Source: Ralstonia wenshanensis (GTDB taxonomy: Bacteria > Pseudomonadota > Gammaproteobacteria > Burkholderiales > Burkholderiaceae). Taken from it: a stretch of 64,000 nt of DNA. Every line of letters begins with the position of its first letter. The stretch's first letter is position 1. Made by a program: the position numbers and the translations under genes. Location of the stretch: assembly GCF_021173085.1 (NCBI RefSeq), contig NZ_CP076412.1, positions 186,001 to 250,000 on the forward strand, written 5' to 3'. The notes beneath the pieces are model-generated. The model worked only from the letters and a program-made list of their open reading frames with translations, was not told where the DNA came from and ran no database searches. Shown one piece after another: positions 37,391-46,518 of the stretch.

Positions 37391-38376
37391 GCCGCCGCCT
37401 CACCTACCGTGACGCGTTGCGCGAAGCCCTGCGTGAAGCACTCCTGAGCGATCCGCGTGTATTCCTCATGGGCGAGGATGTCGGCCGCTATGGCGGGTCT
37501 TATGCGGTTTCAAAAGGGCTGTTGGCCGAGTTCGGCCCGGAGCGCATACGCGATACTCCACTCTCGGAACTTGGGTTCACCGGCGCTGGCATTGGCGCGG
37601 CGTTGGGCGGCATGCGTCCCATCGTCGAAGTGATGACCGTCAATTTCAGCCTGCTGGCGCTCGATCAGATCGTGAACACAGCAGCCCTGTACCGGCACAT
37701 GTCGGGCGGGCAGTTCTCTGTGCCACTGGTGATTCGTATGGCAACCGGTGCCGGCCGCCAGGTTGCCGCGCAGCATTCGCACAGTTTCGAGGGCTGGTAC
37801 GCCGGCATTCCCGGCATCAAGGTGGTGGCCCCCGCCACCATTGAAGATGCACGCGGCATGCTTGCCCCCGCGTTGGCCGACCCCGATCCGGTTTTGATCT
37901 TCGAACATGCCGGGCTCTACAACATGGAGGGCGAGTTGCCGGGCGCCGCCGATGCCGACGCCGGCATCGCCGACATCCACTCTGCACGCATCCGGACCGA
38001 AGGCAAGGATGTATCGATCATCACCTACGGCGGGTCGCTGCCCAAAGCACTGCAGGCAGCAGAGATGCTCCTTGCAGACGGAATTGCCGCGGAGGTCGTG
38101 GACTTGCGCTCGCTTCGACCGCTGGACGATGCCGCCATCATGGCATCGGTTGCAAAGTGCCGCCGGGCAGTGATCGTTGATGAAGGATGGCGCAGCGTCG
38201 GCTTGGCCGCCGAGATCATGGCGCGCATTGTCGAGCAGGTGTTCTATGAACTAGACGCTCCCGTTGCCCGGGTCTGCACTGCCGAGGTGCCGATTCCGTA
38301 CGCAAAGCATATGGAAGATGCCGCACTGCCGCAGGCCAGCCGCATCGTCGATGCGGTCAAGCAGATGGTTTCATGA
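37387..38376 (+). CDS. pdhB: Pyruvate (or acetoin) dehydrogenase E1 component, beta subunit
   Basis: This 329-residue transketolase-like beta subunit has the opening [20 protein letters not shown] and GEDVGRYGG, followed by the C-terminal transketolase domain ([33 protein letters not shown]). It pairs with E1 alpha to form the thiamine-binding site. Spacing to E2 is 37 bp. Confidence 0.92.
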   Translation: MSRRLTYRDALREALREALLSDPRVFLMGEDVGRYGGSYAVSKGLLAEFGPERIRDTPLSELGFTGAGIGAALGGMRPIVEVMTVNFSLLALDQIVNTAALYRHMSGGQFSVPLVIRMATGAGRQVAAQHSHSFEGWYAGIPGIKVVAPATIEDARGMLAPALADPDPVLIFEHAGLYNMEGELPGAADADAGIADIHSARIRTEGKDVSIITYGGSLPKALQAAEMLLADGIAAEVVDLRSLRPLDDAAIMASVAKCRRAVIVDEGWRSVGLAAEIMARIVEQVFYELDAPVARVCTAEVPIPYAKHMEDAALPQASRIVDAVKQMVS

Positions 38377-38413
38377 ACGCACGCCCTTGCGCAGCAACCC
38401 GTGCGGAGGCTAC

Positions 38414-39541
38414 ATGATCGAGTTCACGCTGCCCACCCTGGGCGCTGACATGGACGAAGGGACGTTGCTGGAATGGCTGGTCAAGCCCGGTGACGTCGTC
38501 AAGAAGGGCCAGATTATCGCCGTGGTGGATACCAGCAAGGCCGCGATCGACGTCGAGAGTTGGCACGACGGCACCGTCGCGGAGCTTCTGGTCGAGCCCG
38601 GCACGAAGATTCCGGTTGGAACGCTGATGGCGACATTCCTAGAGCCGGGGGAGGCGCCAGGGGCCGTCACGCATTTGCATGGGATCACGCGCGCTGCGGC
38701 CTCCGTGCCTCGGCCAGAGCACCGCCATATGATCTCGCCCGCAGCACGTCGTGCGGCGCGAGAGCGCGGTATCGACAGCAGCACCATCGTTGGTACGGGT
38801 CACGGCGGGGTTGTCACATTGGCCGACATTGAGCACGCTGCTCAGGCAAACGCCGCAGTGCCGGGCGGAAAATCAGCCGACATCCGAAGGACCATTGCCA
38901 GCGCCATGACGCGCTCCAAGCAGGAGATACCGCATTACTACGTGGCAGAAACGATCCCAATGGCAACCATGCTGAATTGGCTTGCAGTGGAGAATGCCAA
39001 GCGTCCATTGGCTGAACGTTTGTTGCCTGCAGTTGCGCTCATCAAGGCCGTCGCGCTTTCGCTCAAGCAATTTCCGGAGCTCAATGGATTCTTTCGCGGC
39101 GGCAACTTTGAAGCGTCGACGGCCGCACACATCGGTGTAGCGATCTCATTGAGGCAAGGTGGTCTGATCGCCCCGGCGTTATTGGACGCCCATGCCAAAC
39201 CTCTCACCCGGTTGATGCAGGAACTCACGGATCTGGTCAAGCGCTGCCGAGCCGGATCATTGAGAAGTGCCGAGATTTCTTCCCCCACCATCACCGTGAC
39301 CAATCTCGGCGATCAGGGGGTTGCACAGGTGTTCGGCATCATCTATCCGCCACAGGTTGCGTTGGTCGGCTTCGGCCGCATCGCGGAGCAACCATGGGCT
39401 GAGAACGGCGTGCTGAAGATCATGCCAGCCGTTACTGCAAGCCTCTCTGCGGATCATCGGGTCTCCGATGGCCACCGAGGGGCCCTCTTCCTCACAGAGC
39501 TACGCGAACAGCTGCAACACCCGGAGGCGCTGGACCAATGA
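38414..39541 (+). CDS. pdhC: Dihydrolipoamide acyltransferase E2 component
   Basis: This 375-residue E2 has one lipoyl domain (residues 1-78, lysine in [12 protein letters not shown]), a peripheral-subunit-binding domain ([14 protein letters not shown], 115-150) and a catalytic domain ending in [10 protein letters not shown], which supplies the active-site histidine. It transfers the acetyl group to CoA. Start 38414 follows GGAGG by 4 nt. No dihydrolipoamide dehydrogenase (E3) gene is in this operon, so E3 must be shared from elsewhere. Confidence 0.92.
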   Translation: MIEFTLPTLGADMDEGTLLEWLVKPGDVVKKGQIIAVVDTSKAAIDVESWHDGTVAELLVEPGTKIPVGTLMATFLEPGEAPGAVTHLHGITRAAASVPRPEHRHMISPAARRAARERGIDSSTIVGTGHGGVVTLADIEHAAQANAAVPGGKSADIRRTIASAMTRSKQEIPHYYVAETIPMATMLNWLAVENAKRPLAERLLPAVALIKAVALSLKQFPELNGFFRGGNFEASTAAHIGVAISLRQGGLIAPALLDAHAKPLTRLMQELTDLVKRCRAGSLRSAEISSPTITVTNLGDQGVAQVFGIIYPPQVALVGFGRIAEQPWAENGVLKIMPAVTASLSADHRVSDGHRGALFLTELREQLQHPEALDQ

Positions 39542-39798
39542 ACGAAGGTGACATCCGTGCAATCGTGATCTCGGCGCTGCGAGCAATCGCCCCCGAGATC
39601 GATGCCGCTACGCTACGTGCCGACCGGCCCTTGCGCAGACAGGTAGACCTCGATTCAATGGATTGGCTCAACTTCCTGTTGGGCTTGCATGACAAGCTGA
39701 AAGTCGAGATTCCCGAATCCGACTATGCACGCCTGGTGACGCTGGATGATGTCGTGGCCTACATCGCCAAGGCAAGCGCGTCCACTCAACCCCGGTAG
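39538..39798 (+). CDS. Acyl carrier protein-like protein
   Basis: This 86-residue helical protein has the phosphopantetheine-site pattern VDLDSMDW with Ser40 in the expected position, and ends in a typical ACP helix (LVTLDDVVAYIAKA). It overlaps the E2 gene by 4 bp, so it is part of the acs-pdh operon. A carrier protein next to a pyruvate dehydrogenase is unusual. It may carry an acyl group released by the complex or AcsA, or may take up lipoate/octanoate. No ACP synthase or ketosynthase is nearby. Confidence 0.85.
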   Translation: MNEGDIRAIVISALRAIAPEIDAATLRADRPLRRQVDLDSMDWLNFLLGLHDKLKVEIPESDYARLVTLDDVVAYIAKASASTQPR

Positions 39799-39940
39799 CG
39801 CCCGTTGTTTTTGCAGGCAACTATCGTCGCCGCGGGCCCGCTCCGCCTGACTTCTCGAGCGTGCCCCCCGCCCGAGCAACCACCGACCGTTCGCCTATGC
39901 GCCCAATGGTCCGGTCGCCCTTGCCCCGGAATCGGCATGC

Positions 39941-41758
39941 TCAGCAGAAGCATGCGGGTCGACCATCAACGATCGGCAACACGGACAGCACATCGTCCAA
40001 TTCCGCATCCGGCCTGAAGATCGTGACGCCCTTGAGCCGCAGCTGCCACGCATGAAAGAGCAGCGACTCAACATAGCCGCAGGATGTGTCAGTGGGGACA
40101 AGGATCGTCTTGGAGATCGATGCATCAACGAACGGCTGCAGCGTCGCCACCATGCGCAGATGGTCAAAGCCATCGACTTGCCTCGCGGTGACGAAGTAGC
40201 CAGGCAACATGGCACGCTGTCCATACTGCGCACGGAAGCTCCGATAGGCGCGGTTCTCTACGCCATACAGCAGTGGTGCGCCATGCTGAATGCGCACTCG
40301 ACGTTGATACACCCAGTCGAACGCTGGCTCGATGCCACTGGAGCAGTTGTCTCCGAACGCAAGACTGACACTCCCGGTGGGCGCGAGAGACAGCAGGTGG
40401 CTATTGCGCAGGCCATGCCTTGCAATGGCTTCTCGCACAGCCCGTGGTAGCGAAGCGCTGAAGTGCCCGGATGCCAGGCTACGCTCGGCCTGAAACAGCG
40501 GATACGGCCCGCGCTCGCGCGCAAGCTCGGCAGAGGCTGCGTACGCGTTGTCGCGCAGGCAGCGCGCGATCTGAGATGCCATGTTTCGTGCCTCAGGAGC
40601 ACCGTAGGGCAGGCGCATCATTGTCAGCGCATCGGCAAGCCCGGTCACGCCTACACCGATCCTGCGCTTGGCATGGGCCTCCTGCCTATGTTCAGCCAAC
40701 GGCCAGCGGGTGACATCGATCGCGTTGTCGAGCATTCTGACTTGAATGCGCACTACCCGGCTCAATCCGATGAAGTCGAACATGGGTTGCCCGCCCACGC
40801 CAAACGGGCATCGCACCCACCTTGACAGATCGATGGGGCCAAGCACACAAGCGCCCCATGGAGGCAACGGTTGTTCACCACATGGGTTGGTCGCCGAGAT
40901 GGTTTCAATCCCAGCAAGGTCGTTGCCTGCGTTAATCGTGTCGATGAAGAGTAGGCCCGGTTCTGCGCTATGGCGCGCCGCTTCCGCAAGCATGCGCCAG
41001 AGTTGCCGTGCGGGTATGACTGCGTAGCACCAGCTTCCGTCAGGCAGCACGTGGGCGCCCTCTTCCAACCGCCGAGCATTAGGCGCAGCGCGATGTTGCA
41101 GCCGCCACAACCCATCATCGGCCACGGCTTGCATGAAAGCATCGGTAACAGCCACCGATATGTTGAACGTTGACCAGCGCTTTCGTCCGCGCTTGGCGGC
41201 GACAAACGCTGCGAGGTCGGGATGGTCACAGCGCAGCACAGCCATCTGCGCCCCTCCTCGCGTGTCGCCTCGTGCCAGCGCCACACACGTTCGATCGAAG
41301 GCATCGATGACCGCACAGACGCTCTCCATGCCGCCATTTGATGTTGCCTGCTCGGAATCGACTGGGGCGATGACCGAGAAATCGTAGCCCACCCCGCCAC
41401 CCATCTGCAGCGTGACGCGCGCCTTCTGCAAAGCCTGTTCAATGTCAGATGCATCTGCAACAGGCTGTCCGCTCAGCGCGACAGGATGAACGAAACAATT
41501 CACCATCGTTCCTGACTTCGCACCTCCCGCGTTCGCCATGATCCGCCCCGCGCCAATGGCACCTTGCAGCAGGTTGGAGTAGAACAAGCGAGTGACACGC
41601 GTGCGAAGTTGGGGATCCTCCGCAGCAGCAAGGGCACGCGCGACGCGTTTGAAGACGTCCTCGCATGTTGTCTCGCCTGGAGCGAGATAACGATCCGCCA
41701 ACACAGCGGCGCCCAGAGGCGATGCTGGCATTCTCGGGATCGAATGCTTTGCCCGCAT
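39941..41758 (-). CDS. nrdJ: Ribonucleotide reductase, adenosylcobalamin-dependent (class II)
   Basis: This 605-residue enzyme makes deoxyribonucleotides without oxygen, using coenzyme B12. The catalytic signature NPCGEQPLPPWGACVLG, the N-terminal cysteine in SGTMVNCFVHPV and GGGVGYDFS are visible. The C-terminus ends ACFC, a likely redox pair. No N-terminal ATP-cone is present, so the usual activity switch is absent. Start 41758 (MRAKHSIPRMP) has GGAG 7 nt upstream and leaves the FNR-like box outside the gene; the open frame goes on to 41827. Well suited to DNA repair or growth in anoxia. Confidence 0.92.
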   Translation of the reverse strand: MRAKHSIPRMPASPLGAAVLADRYLAPGETTCEDVFKRVARALAAAEDPQLRTRVTRLFYSNLLQGAIGAGRIMANAGGAKSGTMVNCFVHPVALSGQPVADASDIEQALQKARVTLQMGGGVGYDFSVIAPVDSEQATSNGGMESVCAVIDAFDRTCVALARGDTRGGAQMAVLRCDHPDLAAFVAAKRGRKRWSTFNISVAVTDAFMQAVADDGLWRLQHRAAPNARRLEEGAHVLPDGSWCYAVIPARQLWRMLAEAARHSAEPGLLFIDTINAGNDLAGIETISATNPCGEQPLPPWGACVLGPIDLSRWVRCPFGVGGQPMFDFIGLSRVVRIQVRMLDNAIDVTRWPLAEHRQEAHAKRRIGVGVTGLADALTMMRLPYGAPEARNMASQIARCLRDNAYAASAELARERGPYPLFQAERSLASGHFSASLPRAVREAIARHGLRNSHLLSLAPTGSVSLAFGDNCSSGIEPAFDWVYQRRVRIQHGAPLLYGVENRAYRSFRAQYGQRAMLPGYFVTARQVDGFDHLRMVATLQPFVDASISKTILVPTDTSCGYVESLLFHAWQLRLKGVTIFRPDAELDDVLSVLPIVDGRPACFC

Positions 41759-41813
41759 CGACATGCTCCATAGCATGGATACACTCATGCTAGCCAACCC
41801 CAATCTGCGGGCG

Positions 41814-41827
41814 TTGATCCGCATCAC
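41814..41827 (-). promoter_or_regulatory. FNR/ANR-like box upstream of nrdJ
   Basis: TTGAT-CCGC-ATCAC matches the FNR/ANR consensus at 9 of 10 positions and begins 56 bp upstream of the chosen nrdJ start. A TAGCAT -10-like hexamer follows about 22 nt downstream. It could also serve the divergent small gene at 41856. Confidence 0.65.
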
Positions 41828-41855
41828 GCCGATGCACTTGCATGGAAAGCAGAAT

Positions 41856-41987
41856 ATGGCTCAGGCAGCTAACCGCGTAGTACGGCGAGCCCAGCTCCAG
41901 AACGCGCGCTTTCGAGTCAAGATGGCGCAGGCCGCACTGGAAAATTTGCGCGAACTGGAGAACCACTCGGCAGCGGCCAAAGACTGA
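41856..41987 (+). CDS. Possible 43-residue basic helical protein
   Basis: The short frame encodes MAQAANRVVRRAQLQNARFR, then VKMAQAALENLRELENHSAA, a helix-prone basic peptide. GGAAAG sits 6 nt before ATG 41856. It is divergent from nrdJ and shares its promoter region. The frame is open further upstream (to 41763) but that would overlap the nrdJ start. No homologue is known to me. Confidence 0.45.
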   Translation: MAQAANRVVRRAQLQNARFRVKMAQAALENLRELENHSAAAKD

Positions 41988-42028
41988 GCACGCTTGCCTG
42001 GGCACAGAGCGCTCACATGAAACGGCGA

Positions 42029-42202
42029 TCAAAGCGCAGGCTTGCTGATCTTGAAATCGCTGATGGCGATGCTGACGTCAACACCATCGCCCTTGCCTGC
42101 CGACCCGAGTGACGCCCAGCCCTTGGTCAGACCCCTAGCCTTGCCAGTCTTGAGACGCCGATACTCCCGCTGACGGCGAGATAGCCAAAGGCCTTGGCTC
42201 AC
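42029..42202 (-). CDS. Small basic protein of 57 residues, unknown function
   Basis: This minus-strand gene begins with GTG at 42202, preceded by GGGAG at 5 nt spacing. The product starts VSQGLWLSRRQREYRRLKTG, continues KARGLTKGWASLGSAGKGDG and ends VDVSIAISDFKISKPAL. The N-terminal half is strongly basic, the C-terminal half looks like beta-strands. The composition is protein-like and the start is well signalled. It faces the small gene at 41856..41987 and lies downstream of the DUF2892 gene, separated by a hairpin. I do not recognise a family. Confidence 0.55.
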   Translation of the reverse strand: MSQGLWLSRRQREYRRLKTGKARGLTKGWASLGSAGKGDGVDVSIAISDFKISKPAL

Positions 42203-42239
42203 GCCTCTCCCTTCGGGAAAAGTCGCTCAGTGGGGACAA

Positions 42240-42272
42240 CAGCAGTTGGTCAGGAGAGCTGACCAACTGCTG
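42240..42272 (-). terminator. Perfect 14-bp stem hairpin after the DUF2892 gene
   Basis: CAGCAGTTGGTCAG and CTGACCAACTGCTG form a perfect 14-bp stem around GAGAG, starting 5 bp beyond the DUF2892 stop on the minus strand. The following T run is weak (TTGTCC), so it may act as a terminator for the sulfur operon or as a 3' end protecting stem. Confidence 0.65.
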
Positions 42273-42277
42273 TGACG

Positions 42278-42481
42278 TTACTTTGCTTCAGACTTCGGCG
42301 CAGCGCACGTTTTCACGCCCAGAATGCTGTAGGCGGGGCAGATGCGCACGATGCCTGTCAGGAGTGGCACGATGCCAATCCAGCCCCAGGCGCCAATGCG
42401 CCCTGTCGCGGCCAGGCCGATCAAGACCAACCCGACAACAATTCGAATAACGCGGTCGATCGTTCCAACATTTGCTTGCAT
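42278..42481 (-). CDS. DUF2892 (YgaP-type) small membrane protein
   Basis: This 67-residue protein has two membrane segments (RVIRIVVGLVLIGLAATGRI and WIGIVPLLTGIVRICPAYSI), the DUF2892 fold found in YgaP and often beside sulfur-oxidation genes. The start is supported by AAGGAG 8 nt upstream. Cysteines in CPAYSILGVKTC near the end may be functional. It follows tsdA on the same strand after 183 bp. Confidence 0.85.
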   Translation of the reverse strand: MQANVGTIDRVIRIVVGLVLIGLAATGRIGAWGWIGIVPLLTGIVRICPAYSILGVKTCAAPKSEAK

Positions 42482-42664
42482 GGCGGACTCCTTCATTCAA
42501 CGACGATTGCACAGGCTTCTTCACCAAGACTGAACGTGCTGCGCAATCCGTTCAGAGGTTGGGCGTCTCATATGCGCCTTGCAAAAATTCTTAACGCAAG
42601 TCAAAAGCGGGGTCATGATGTAGCGCAACACTTTGCCAAGTGATTCGCCGTCGGGCCGCCAGCG

Positions 42665-43483
42665 TTAGCGTGCGTCCTTCGGCCTGTCACCTTTGGGCCA
42701 GTCGTTGACACGTGGCGCGTAGTCGGGGCGAGGTTGCTGGGTAAAGAACGCGGCGACATCCACGGCATCCTGCGCTGACAGCGTGCCGCCCTGGCCAAGC
42801 GGCATGTTGTGCTTCACGAACGCAGCGGCGGTGTACAGCCGGGCCATCCCCGCGCCCACGTTGAACGAATCATTGCCCCACAGTGGCGGGAAGATGTAGC
42901 CACTTTGCGGATTCTTGGTGCCCTGCCCCTCTGCGCCATGGCAGGACGCGCACTGCGCTTCGTAGACGGATTTGCCGTGCTCGCGGTTTGGAACGAGCGA
43001 GGTGTCAATCTTTTCGAAACCCCGGCCGACCACATTGGTGCCGGTAGGCACGCCTGTCGACAGCCACTTCATATAGGCCATGATGGCGTTCATCTCTGCC
43101 GAGTCGAAGGGCAGCGGTTTGCCGTTCATCGAGCGCTGGAAGCAATCGTTGATGCGCTCCTGGAGCGAGATGATTTTGCCGCTGCGAGACCGGTACTCCG
43201 GAAAGGCCCCGGTGAGCCCGACCCAAGGCGATGCATAGGCCGTCGTCCCGCCATTCAGATGGCAACTCGTGCAGTTCAGGCCGTTGCCCACGTTTCGGGG
43301 CAACTGTTTGTGGGTATCCGTCAGCAGCTCCTTGCCGCGCTTGATGGCGTCGCCCATGGGTCCCTGTGGGATCGACGACTCTTCCGGCACGTGCATCGGG
43401 ACGGCCTGAGGTTGCGATAGCGCCGGCATGCTGATTGCCGCCAGAAGCGCTACGACCAGGGTGTGCGGTTTGATTGAGTTCAA
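42665..43483 (-). CDS. tsdA: Diheme cytochrome c, thiosulfate dehydrogenase (TsdA) type
   Basis: This 272-residue exported protein has a signal peptide (LVVALLAAISMPALS) and two heme-binding motifs, CTSCH at 71-75 and CASCH at 178-182. Cys114 in INDCFQRSMNGK is the unusual axial ligand typical of TsdA, which joins two thiosulfates to tetrathionate. The best start is TTG 43483, with AGGAG 6 nt before it; the frame runs further upstream without support. Co-directional with sulfur transport genes 43539..45243. Confidence 0.88.
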   Translation of the reverse strand: MNSIKPHTLVVALLAAISMPALSQPQAVPMHVPEESSIPQGPMGDAIKRGKELLTDTHKQLPRNVGNGLNCTSCHLNGGTTAYASPWVGLTGAFPEYRSRSGKIISLQERINDCFQRSMNGKPLPFDSAEMNAIMAYMKWLSTGVPTGTNVVGRGFEKIDTSLVPNREHGKSVYEAQCASCHGAEGQGTKNPQSGYIFPPLWGNDSFNVGAGMARLYTAAAFVKHNMPLGQGGTLSAQDAVDVAAFFTQQPRPDYAPRVNDWPKGDRPKDAR

Positions 43484-43538
43484 GAGTGTCTCCTTTGTAT
43501 GAGGCGTACCTTTCCAGGGTACGTTTGTGTGTTTGGCT

Positions 43539-44357
43539 TTACGCTGCCAACGCGACCTTCGCCACCATCCCGATGGCAATAAGACCTGCGATGAACGCGA
43601 AACCCTGCTGCAGCCTGTGACCGCTCAACTGGCTAGCCACGACCCGGCCACCCAGCATGGCAAGCATGGCGCCTGTGGCAAAAGGCACGCCGATCTGCCA
43701 GTTCATTCGGCCCGACAAGGCAGTTGTAATGACGCCTGAGGCGGACACCAAGGTAATGACTGCCAGAGAGGTCGCCACGATGGAGTGCACCGGGGCATTG
43801 GTGGCCTTCTTGAGCGCGGGAACGATGACGAAGCCCCCACCCACACCCAGCAGACCCGAGAGGAAGCCCGCGCCAATGCCCGAAAGCGCGAGCGCGCGGG
43901 TGCAGGAAGCAGTCCAGACAAAGCGGCCGGTCTGGTTATCCAGTTGGCACGGTTGCGGGTGCTGCTCGGCTTCCGCTTTGTGTCGAGCACTCGCGCCAGC
44001 CTGCTTGAACATGCGCAGCGCAACAAAGGCCAGCACGGCAGCGAAGAGCAGTGTCAGCGGTCCGTTCGGAAGACGGTGCGCGAGCCACAAGCCGGCGGGT
44101 GAGAAGACCGTACCGGCCACGGCCATCAGCATAGCGGCGCGGTAGCGCACGATGCCCGCTCGCAGCCCGATGGCGGCCCCAACGGCCGCAGACAGACCCA
44201 CTGCAAGCAGGGCGACCGGCGCGGCCTCTGCAACGTTGAGACGCAGGACGAACAGCAGAAGCGGAACCGCGAGGATCGCGCCACCTGCCCCCGTCAACGC
44301 CAGGATGAGACCGACCACAGCGCCAAGTGCTGCGCTGCTGACAACGATGTTTTCCAT
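43539..44357 (-). CDS. TauE/SafE-family sulfite/sulfoacetate-type exporter
   Basis: This 272-residue membrane protein has about eight helices in two repeats, each starting with a glycine-rich loop (LTGAGGAILAVPL and LLGVGGGFVIVPAL), the signature of TauE/SafE anion permeases. In sulfur clusters these export sulfite or related anions made from thiosulfate or persulfide. Gaps: 55 bp to tsdA, 18 bp from the YeeE-type gene. Confidence 0.88.
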   Translation of the reverse strand: MENIVVSSAALGAVVGLILALTGAGGAILAVPLLLFVLRLNVAEAAPVALLAVGLSAAVGAAIGLRAGIVRYRAAMLMAVAGTVFSPAGLWLAHRLPNGPLTLLFAAVLAFVALRMFKQAGASARHKAEAEQHPQPCQLDNQTGRFVWTASCTRALALSGIGAGFLSGLLGVGGGFVIVPALKKATNAPVHSIVATSLAVITLVSASGVITTALSGRMNWQIGVPFATGAMLAMLGGRVVASQLSGHRLQQGFAFIAGLIAIGMVAKVALAA

Positions 44358-44375
44358 TGACTCCCCGTAGCCTGC

Positions 44376-44807
44376 TTATGCGTGTTGTGCGCTGGATTTC
44401 ATGCGCTCAAAGACCTCGAAAACAACCATGCCAGCCACCATGGCGGCGACGAAGCCAATCGCTTTCGGATAGCCCGCACCCAGAGCCACGAGCGCGGGGC
44501 CCGGGCAGAAGCCTGCCAGGCCCCAGCCAATACCAAACGAGGCGCTGCCCAACACCAGCCGCAATGTCACGACCGTGCTTGCTGGCAACTGCATGGACAA
44601 TCCGAGCAACGATCGCTTGCGGCGTTTGGCAATGAAGAACGCGAGTGAACCCACGGCAATCGCGCCGATCATCACGAAAGCAAGAGAGGGGTCCCACCGG
44701 CCTGCCAGGTCGAGAAACCCCTGCACCTTGGCCGGATTGGCCATCCCGGAAATCATTAAGCCCAGGCCAAAAAGCAGGCCAGCGAGCAGTGCGGTAATGG
44801 CAGCCAT
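44376..44807 (-). CDS. YeeE/YedE-family membrane protein (thiosulfate/sulfur uptake), second half
   Basis: This 143-residue protein has four membrane segments and the motif [19 protein letters not shown], with the cysteine conserved in YeeE/YedE thiosulfate channels. The family exists either as one long chain or as two short ones; here two adjacent genes (this and 44809..45243) each give one half. Start 44807 follows GGAGG and lies 1 bp after the previous stop. Confidence 0.88.
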   Translation of the reverse strand: MAAITALLAGLLFGLGLMISGMANPAKVQGFLDLAGRWDPSLAFVMIGAIAVGSLAFFIAKRRKRSLLGLSMQLPASTVVTLRLVLGSASFGIGWGLAGFCPGPALVALGAGYPKAIGFVAAMVAGMVVFEVFERMKSSAQHA

Positions 44808-44808
44808 G

Positions 44809-45243
44809 TCAGCCTCCAATCAGATGCCGTTGCACGAAGACGGTCAGGAAGCCAGCCGCCATGAATGTCGAGGTCGCAACCAGGGAGCGAACCGAGCCGC
44901 GCGAGATACCGCACACCCCGTGGCCGCTTGTGCAACCGCTGGCGTAGCGCGTGCCTAGGCCCACCAGAAAGCCGGCGACCAGGATTTCACTCCAGCCCGC
45001 CTGGATATCTGCAACGGGCGGCCTGCCGAGCAAAGTCGCAATGACCGGGGCACCGATCAGACCGACAAGGAAAGTCACGCGCCACACCATGTCGGTGCGT
45101 GGCAGGGTCAATAAGCCGCCCAGGATGCCGCTGATGCCTGCGACACGGCCGTTGAACAGCACCAGCGCGGCCGCAGCCGCACCGATGATCAGTCCGCCGG
45201 CCAGCGACAGGCCGGGCGTGAAGTTTGTGATGTCAATCAGCAT
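44809..45243 (-). CDS. YeeE/YedE-family membrane protein, first half
   Basis: This 144-residue protein has four membrane segments and the family signature [19 protein letters not shown] with two cysteines near residue 106. Together with the next gene it should form a channel for thiosulfate or a related sulfur species. Its start overlaps the stop of the ArsR-type regulator by 7 bp, so the regulator and transporter are translationally coupled. Confidence 0.9.
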   Translation of the reverse strand: MLIDITNFTPGLSLAGGLIIGAAAAALVLFNGRVAGISGILGGLLTLPRTDMVWRVTFLVGLIGAPVIATLLGRPPVADIQAGWSEILVAGFLVGLGTRYASGCTSGHGVCGISRGSVRSLVATSTFMAAGFLTVFVQRHLIGG

Positions 45244-45575
45244 GTTTTTTCCCCTTTGCCGTCGGCGCAGAACTGTTCGTACAGAACAGTCATGACTGCG
45301 AGCGCCGGCCCACTCTCGACCGAATAAAAGATGTTCTTCCCATCACGACGTGACACCACCAAGCCGTTCTCGCGCAGGATGCCCAGCTGTTGCGACAGCG
45401 TCGGCTGCCGGATGCCCAGCCGCTCTTCCAGTGCGCCCACGGACAGTTCCTCTTGCGACAACTGGCACATCAGCAGCAGTCGGTCAGGATTGGCGAGCAC
45501 CTTGAGTAAGGCGCAAGCGTTCGTCGCGGCGGCTTGCATGCTGACGAGGTCAATAGCAGCTTGATCGTTGTCCAT
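45237..45575 (-). CDS. ArsR-family repressor, BigR/SqrR-like sulfide/persulfide sensor
   Basis: This 112-residue winged-helix protein has the ArsR core LANPDRLLLMCQLSQEELSV, then LEERLGIRQPTLSQQLGILR and VSRRDGKNIFYSV. Two cysteines, in LLMCQL and in LYEQFCADG near the C-terminus, occupy the positions of the redox pair of BigR/SqrR, which link through sulfur when persulfides rise. It heads the sulfur operon and faces the persulfide-dioxygenase-like gene. I infer it represses both. Start 45575 (MDNDQAAIDLVSMQ) is preferred to the longer frame. Confidence 0.88.
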   Translation of the reverse strand: MDNDQAAIDLVSMQAAATNACALLKVLANPDRLLLMCQLSQEELSVGALEERLGIRQPTLSQQLGILRENGLVVSRRDGKNIFYSVESGPALAVMTVLYEQFCADGKGEKTC

Positions 45576-45596
45576 AAGTGCTTTCGGTTTGCATGC

Positions 45597-45626
45597 GTAT
45601 AGTATATAAAAAAATATATTATTTTC
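45597..45626. promoter_or_regulatory. AT-rich operator/promoter of the sulfur genes
   Basis: A striking AT block in GC-rich DNA contains the inverted repeat ATATA-AAAAAA-TATAT. It lies 22 bp upstream of the ArsR gene and 32 bp before the metallo-hydrolase gene, so a repressor here could control both directions. AT-rich operators are known for BigR-type repressors. Confidence 0.6.
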
Positions 45627-45657
45627 CAGTAGATTGATGTGCGGCATAGGAGGCCCC

Positions 45658-46518
45658 ATGCAACCGATTGTTCAGCCGTTCTTTGACCCGGCAACCTGGA
45701 CAGTGACCTACGTGGTCCATCAGGAAGCGCGCTCCGAGTGCGCGATCATCGACTCGGTCTTGGATTACGACCCCAAGTCGGGCCGGACGTCGACGGCCAG
45801 CGTCGACCGGGTCATCGCATTTGTGCGCGAGCGTGCGTTGCGCGTCGAATGGATTCTTGAGACGCATGCACACGCTGATCACCTTTCCGCCGCGCCCTAT
45901 CTCAAGCGTCATCTGGGTGGCCGCATCGGCATCGGCCAGAACATCCGCGGTGTGCAGGCGGTGTTCAAACAACTCTTTAATCTGGAACCGGGGTTCCAGC
46001 CAGACGGGTCGCAGTTCGACCATCTGTTTGAAGACGGCGAGACGTTCTCCGTCGGCGGGTTGACCGGCAAGGCGATTCACGTGCCAGGCCACACACCTGC
46101 CGACATGGCGTACCAATTCGAGGATGCGGTCTTCGTCGGCGATACGCTGTTCATGCCGGACGTTGGCACCGCGCGCTGTGACTTCCCGGGCGGCAATGCA
46201 CACGAGCTGTTTCACTCCATCCGTAAGCTGCTGGACTTGCCAGGCGAGACCCGGCTCTTCATGTGTCACGACTACCCGCCCGAAGGACGGGGGCCGGCCT
46301 GGGAAACGACGGTGCGTGACGAGCGCAATCGCAATATCCATGTGCACGACGGCGTGACCGAAGCGCAGTTTGTCGCCATGCGGCAGGCCCGCGATGCGAC
46401 GCTGGCGATGCCGACGCTGATTCTGCCTTCAGTGCAGGTCAACATCCGCGCAGGAGAGCTGCCCCCGCCCGAAGAAAACGGGGTTCGCTACCTGAAAATC
46501 CCGCTGAACGCCCTCTGA
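45658..46518 (+). CDS. Metallo-beta-lactamase fold persulfide dioxygenase-like (Blh/ETHE1 type)
   Basis: This 286-residue protein has the metal-binding HAHADHLSAAPYLK motif (residues 69-82), a second histidine in HVPGHTPADMAY, then FVGDTLFMPDVGTARCDFPG. That is the ETHE1/Blh pattern, iron enzymes that oxidise persulfide to sulfite. The start is fixed by AGGAGG 5 nt upstream. It is divergent from the BigR-like regulator and fits with the sulfite exporter and rhodanese nearby. Confidence 0.88.
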   Translation: MQPIVQPFFDPATWTVTYVVHQEARSECAIIDSVLDYDPKSGRTSTASVDRVIAFVRERALRVEWILETHAHADHLSAAPYLKRHLGGRIGIGQNIRGVQAVFKQLFNLEPGFQPDGSQFDHLFEDGETFSVGGLTGKAIHVPGHTPADMAYQFEDAVFVGDTLFMPDVGTARCDFPGGNAHELFHSIRKLLDLPGETRLFMCHDYPPEGRGPAWETTVRDERNRNIHVHDGVTEAQFVAMRQARDATLAMPTLILPSVQVNIRAGELPPPEENGVRYLKIPLNAL

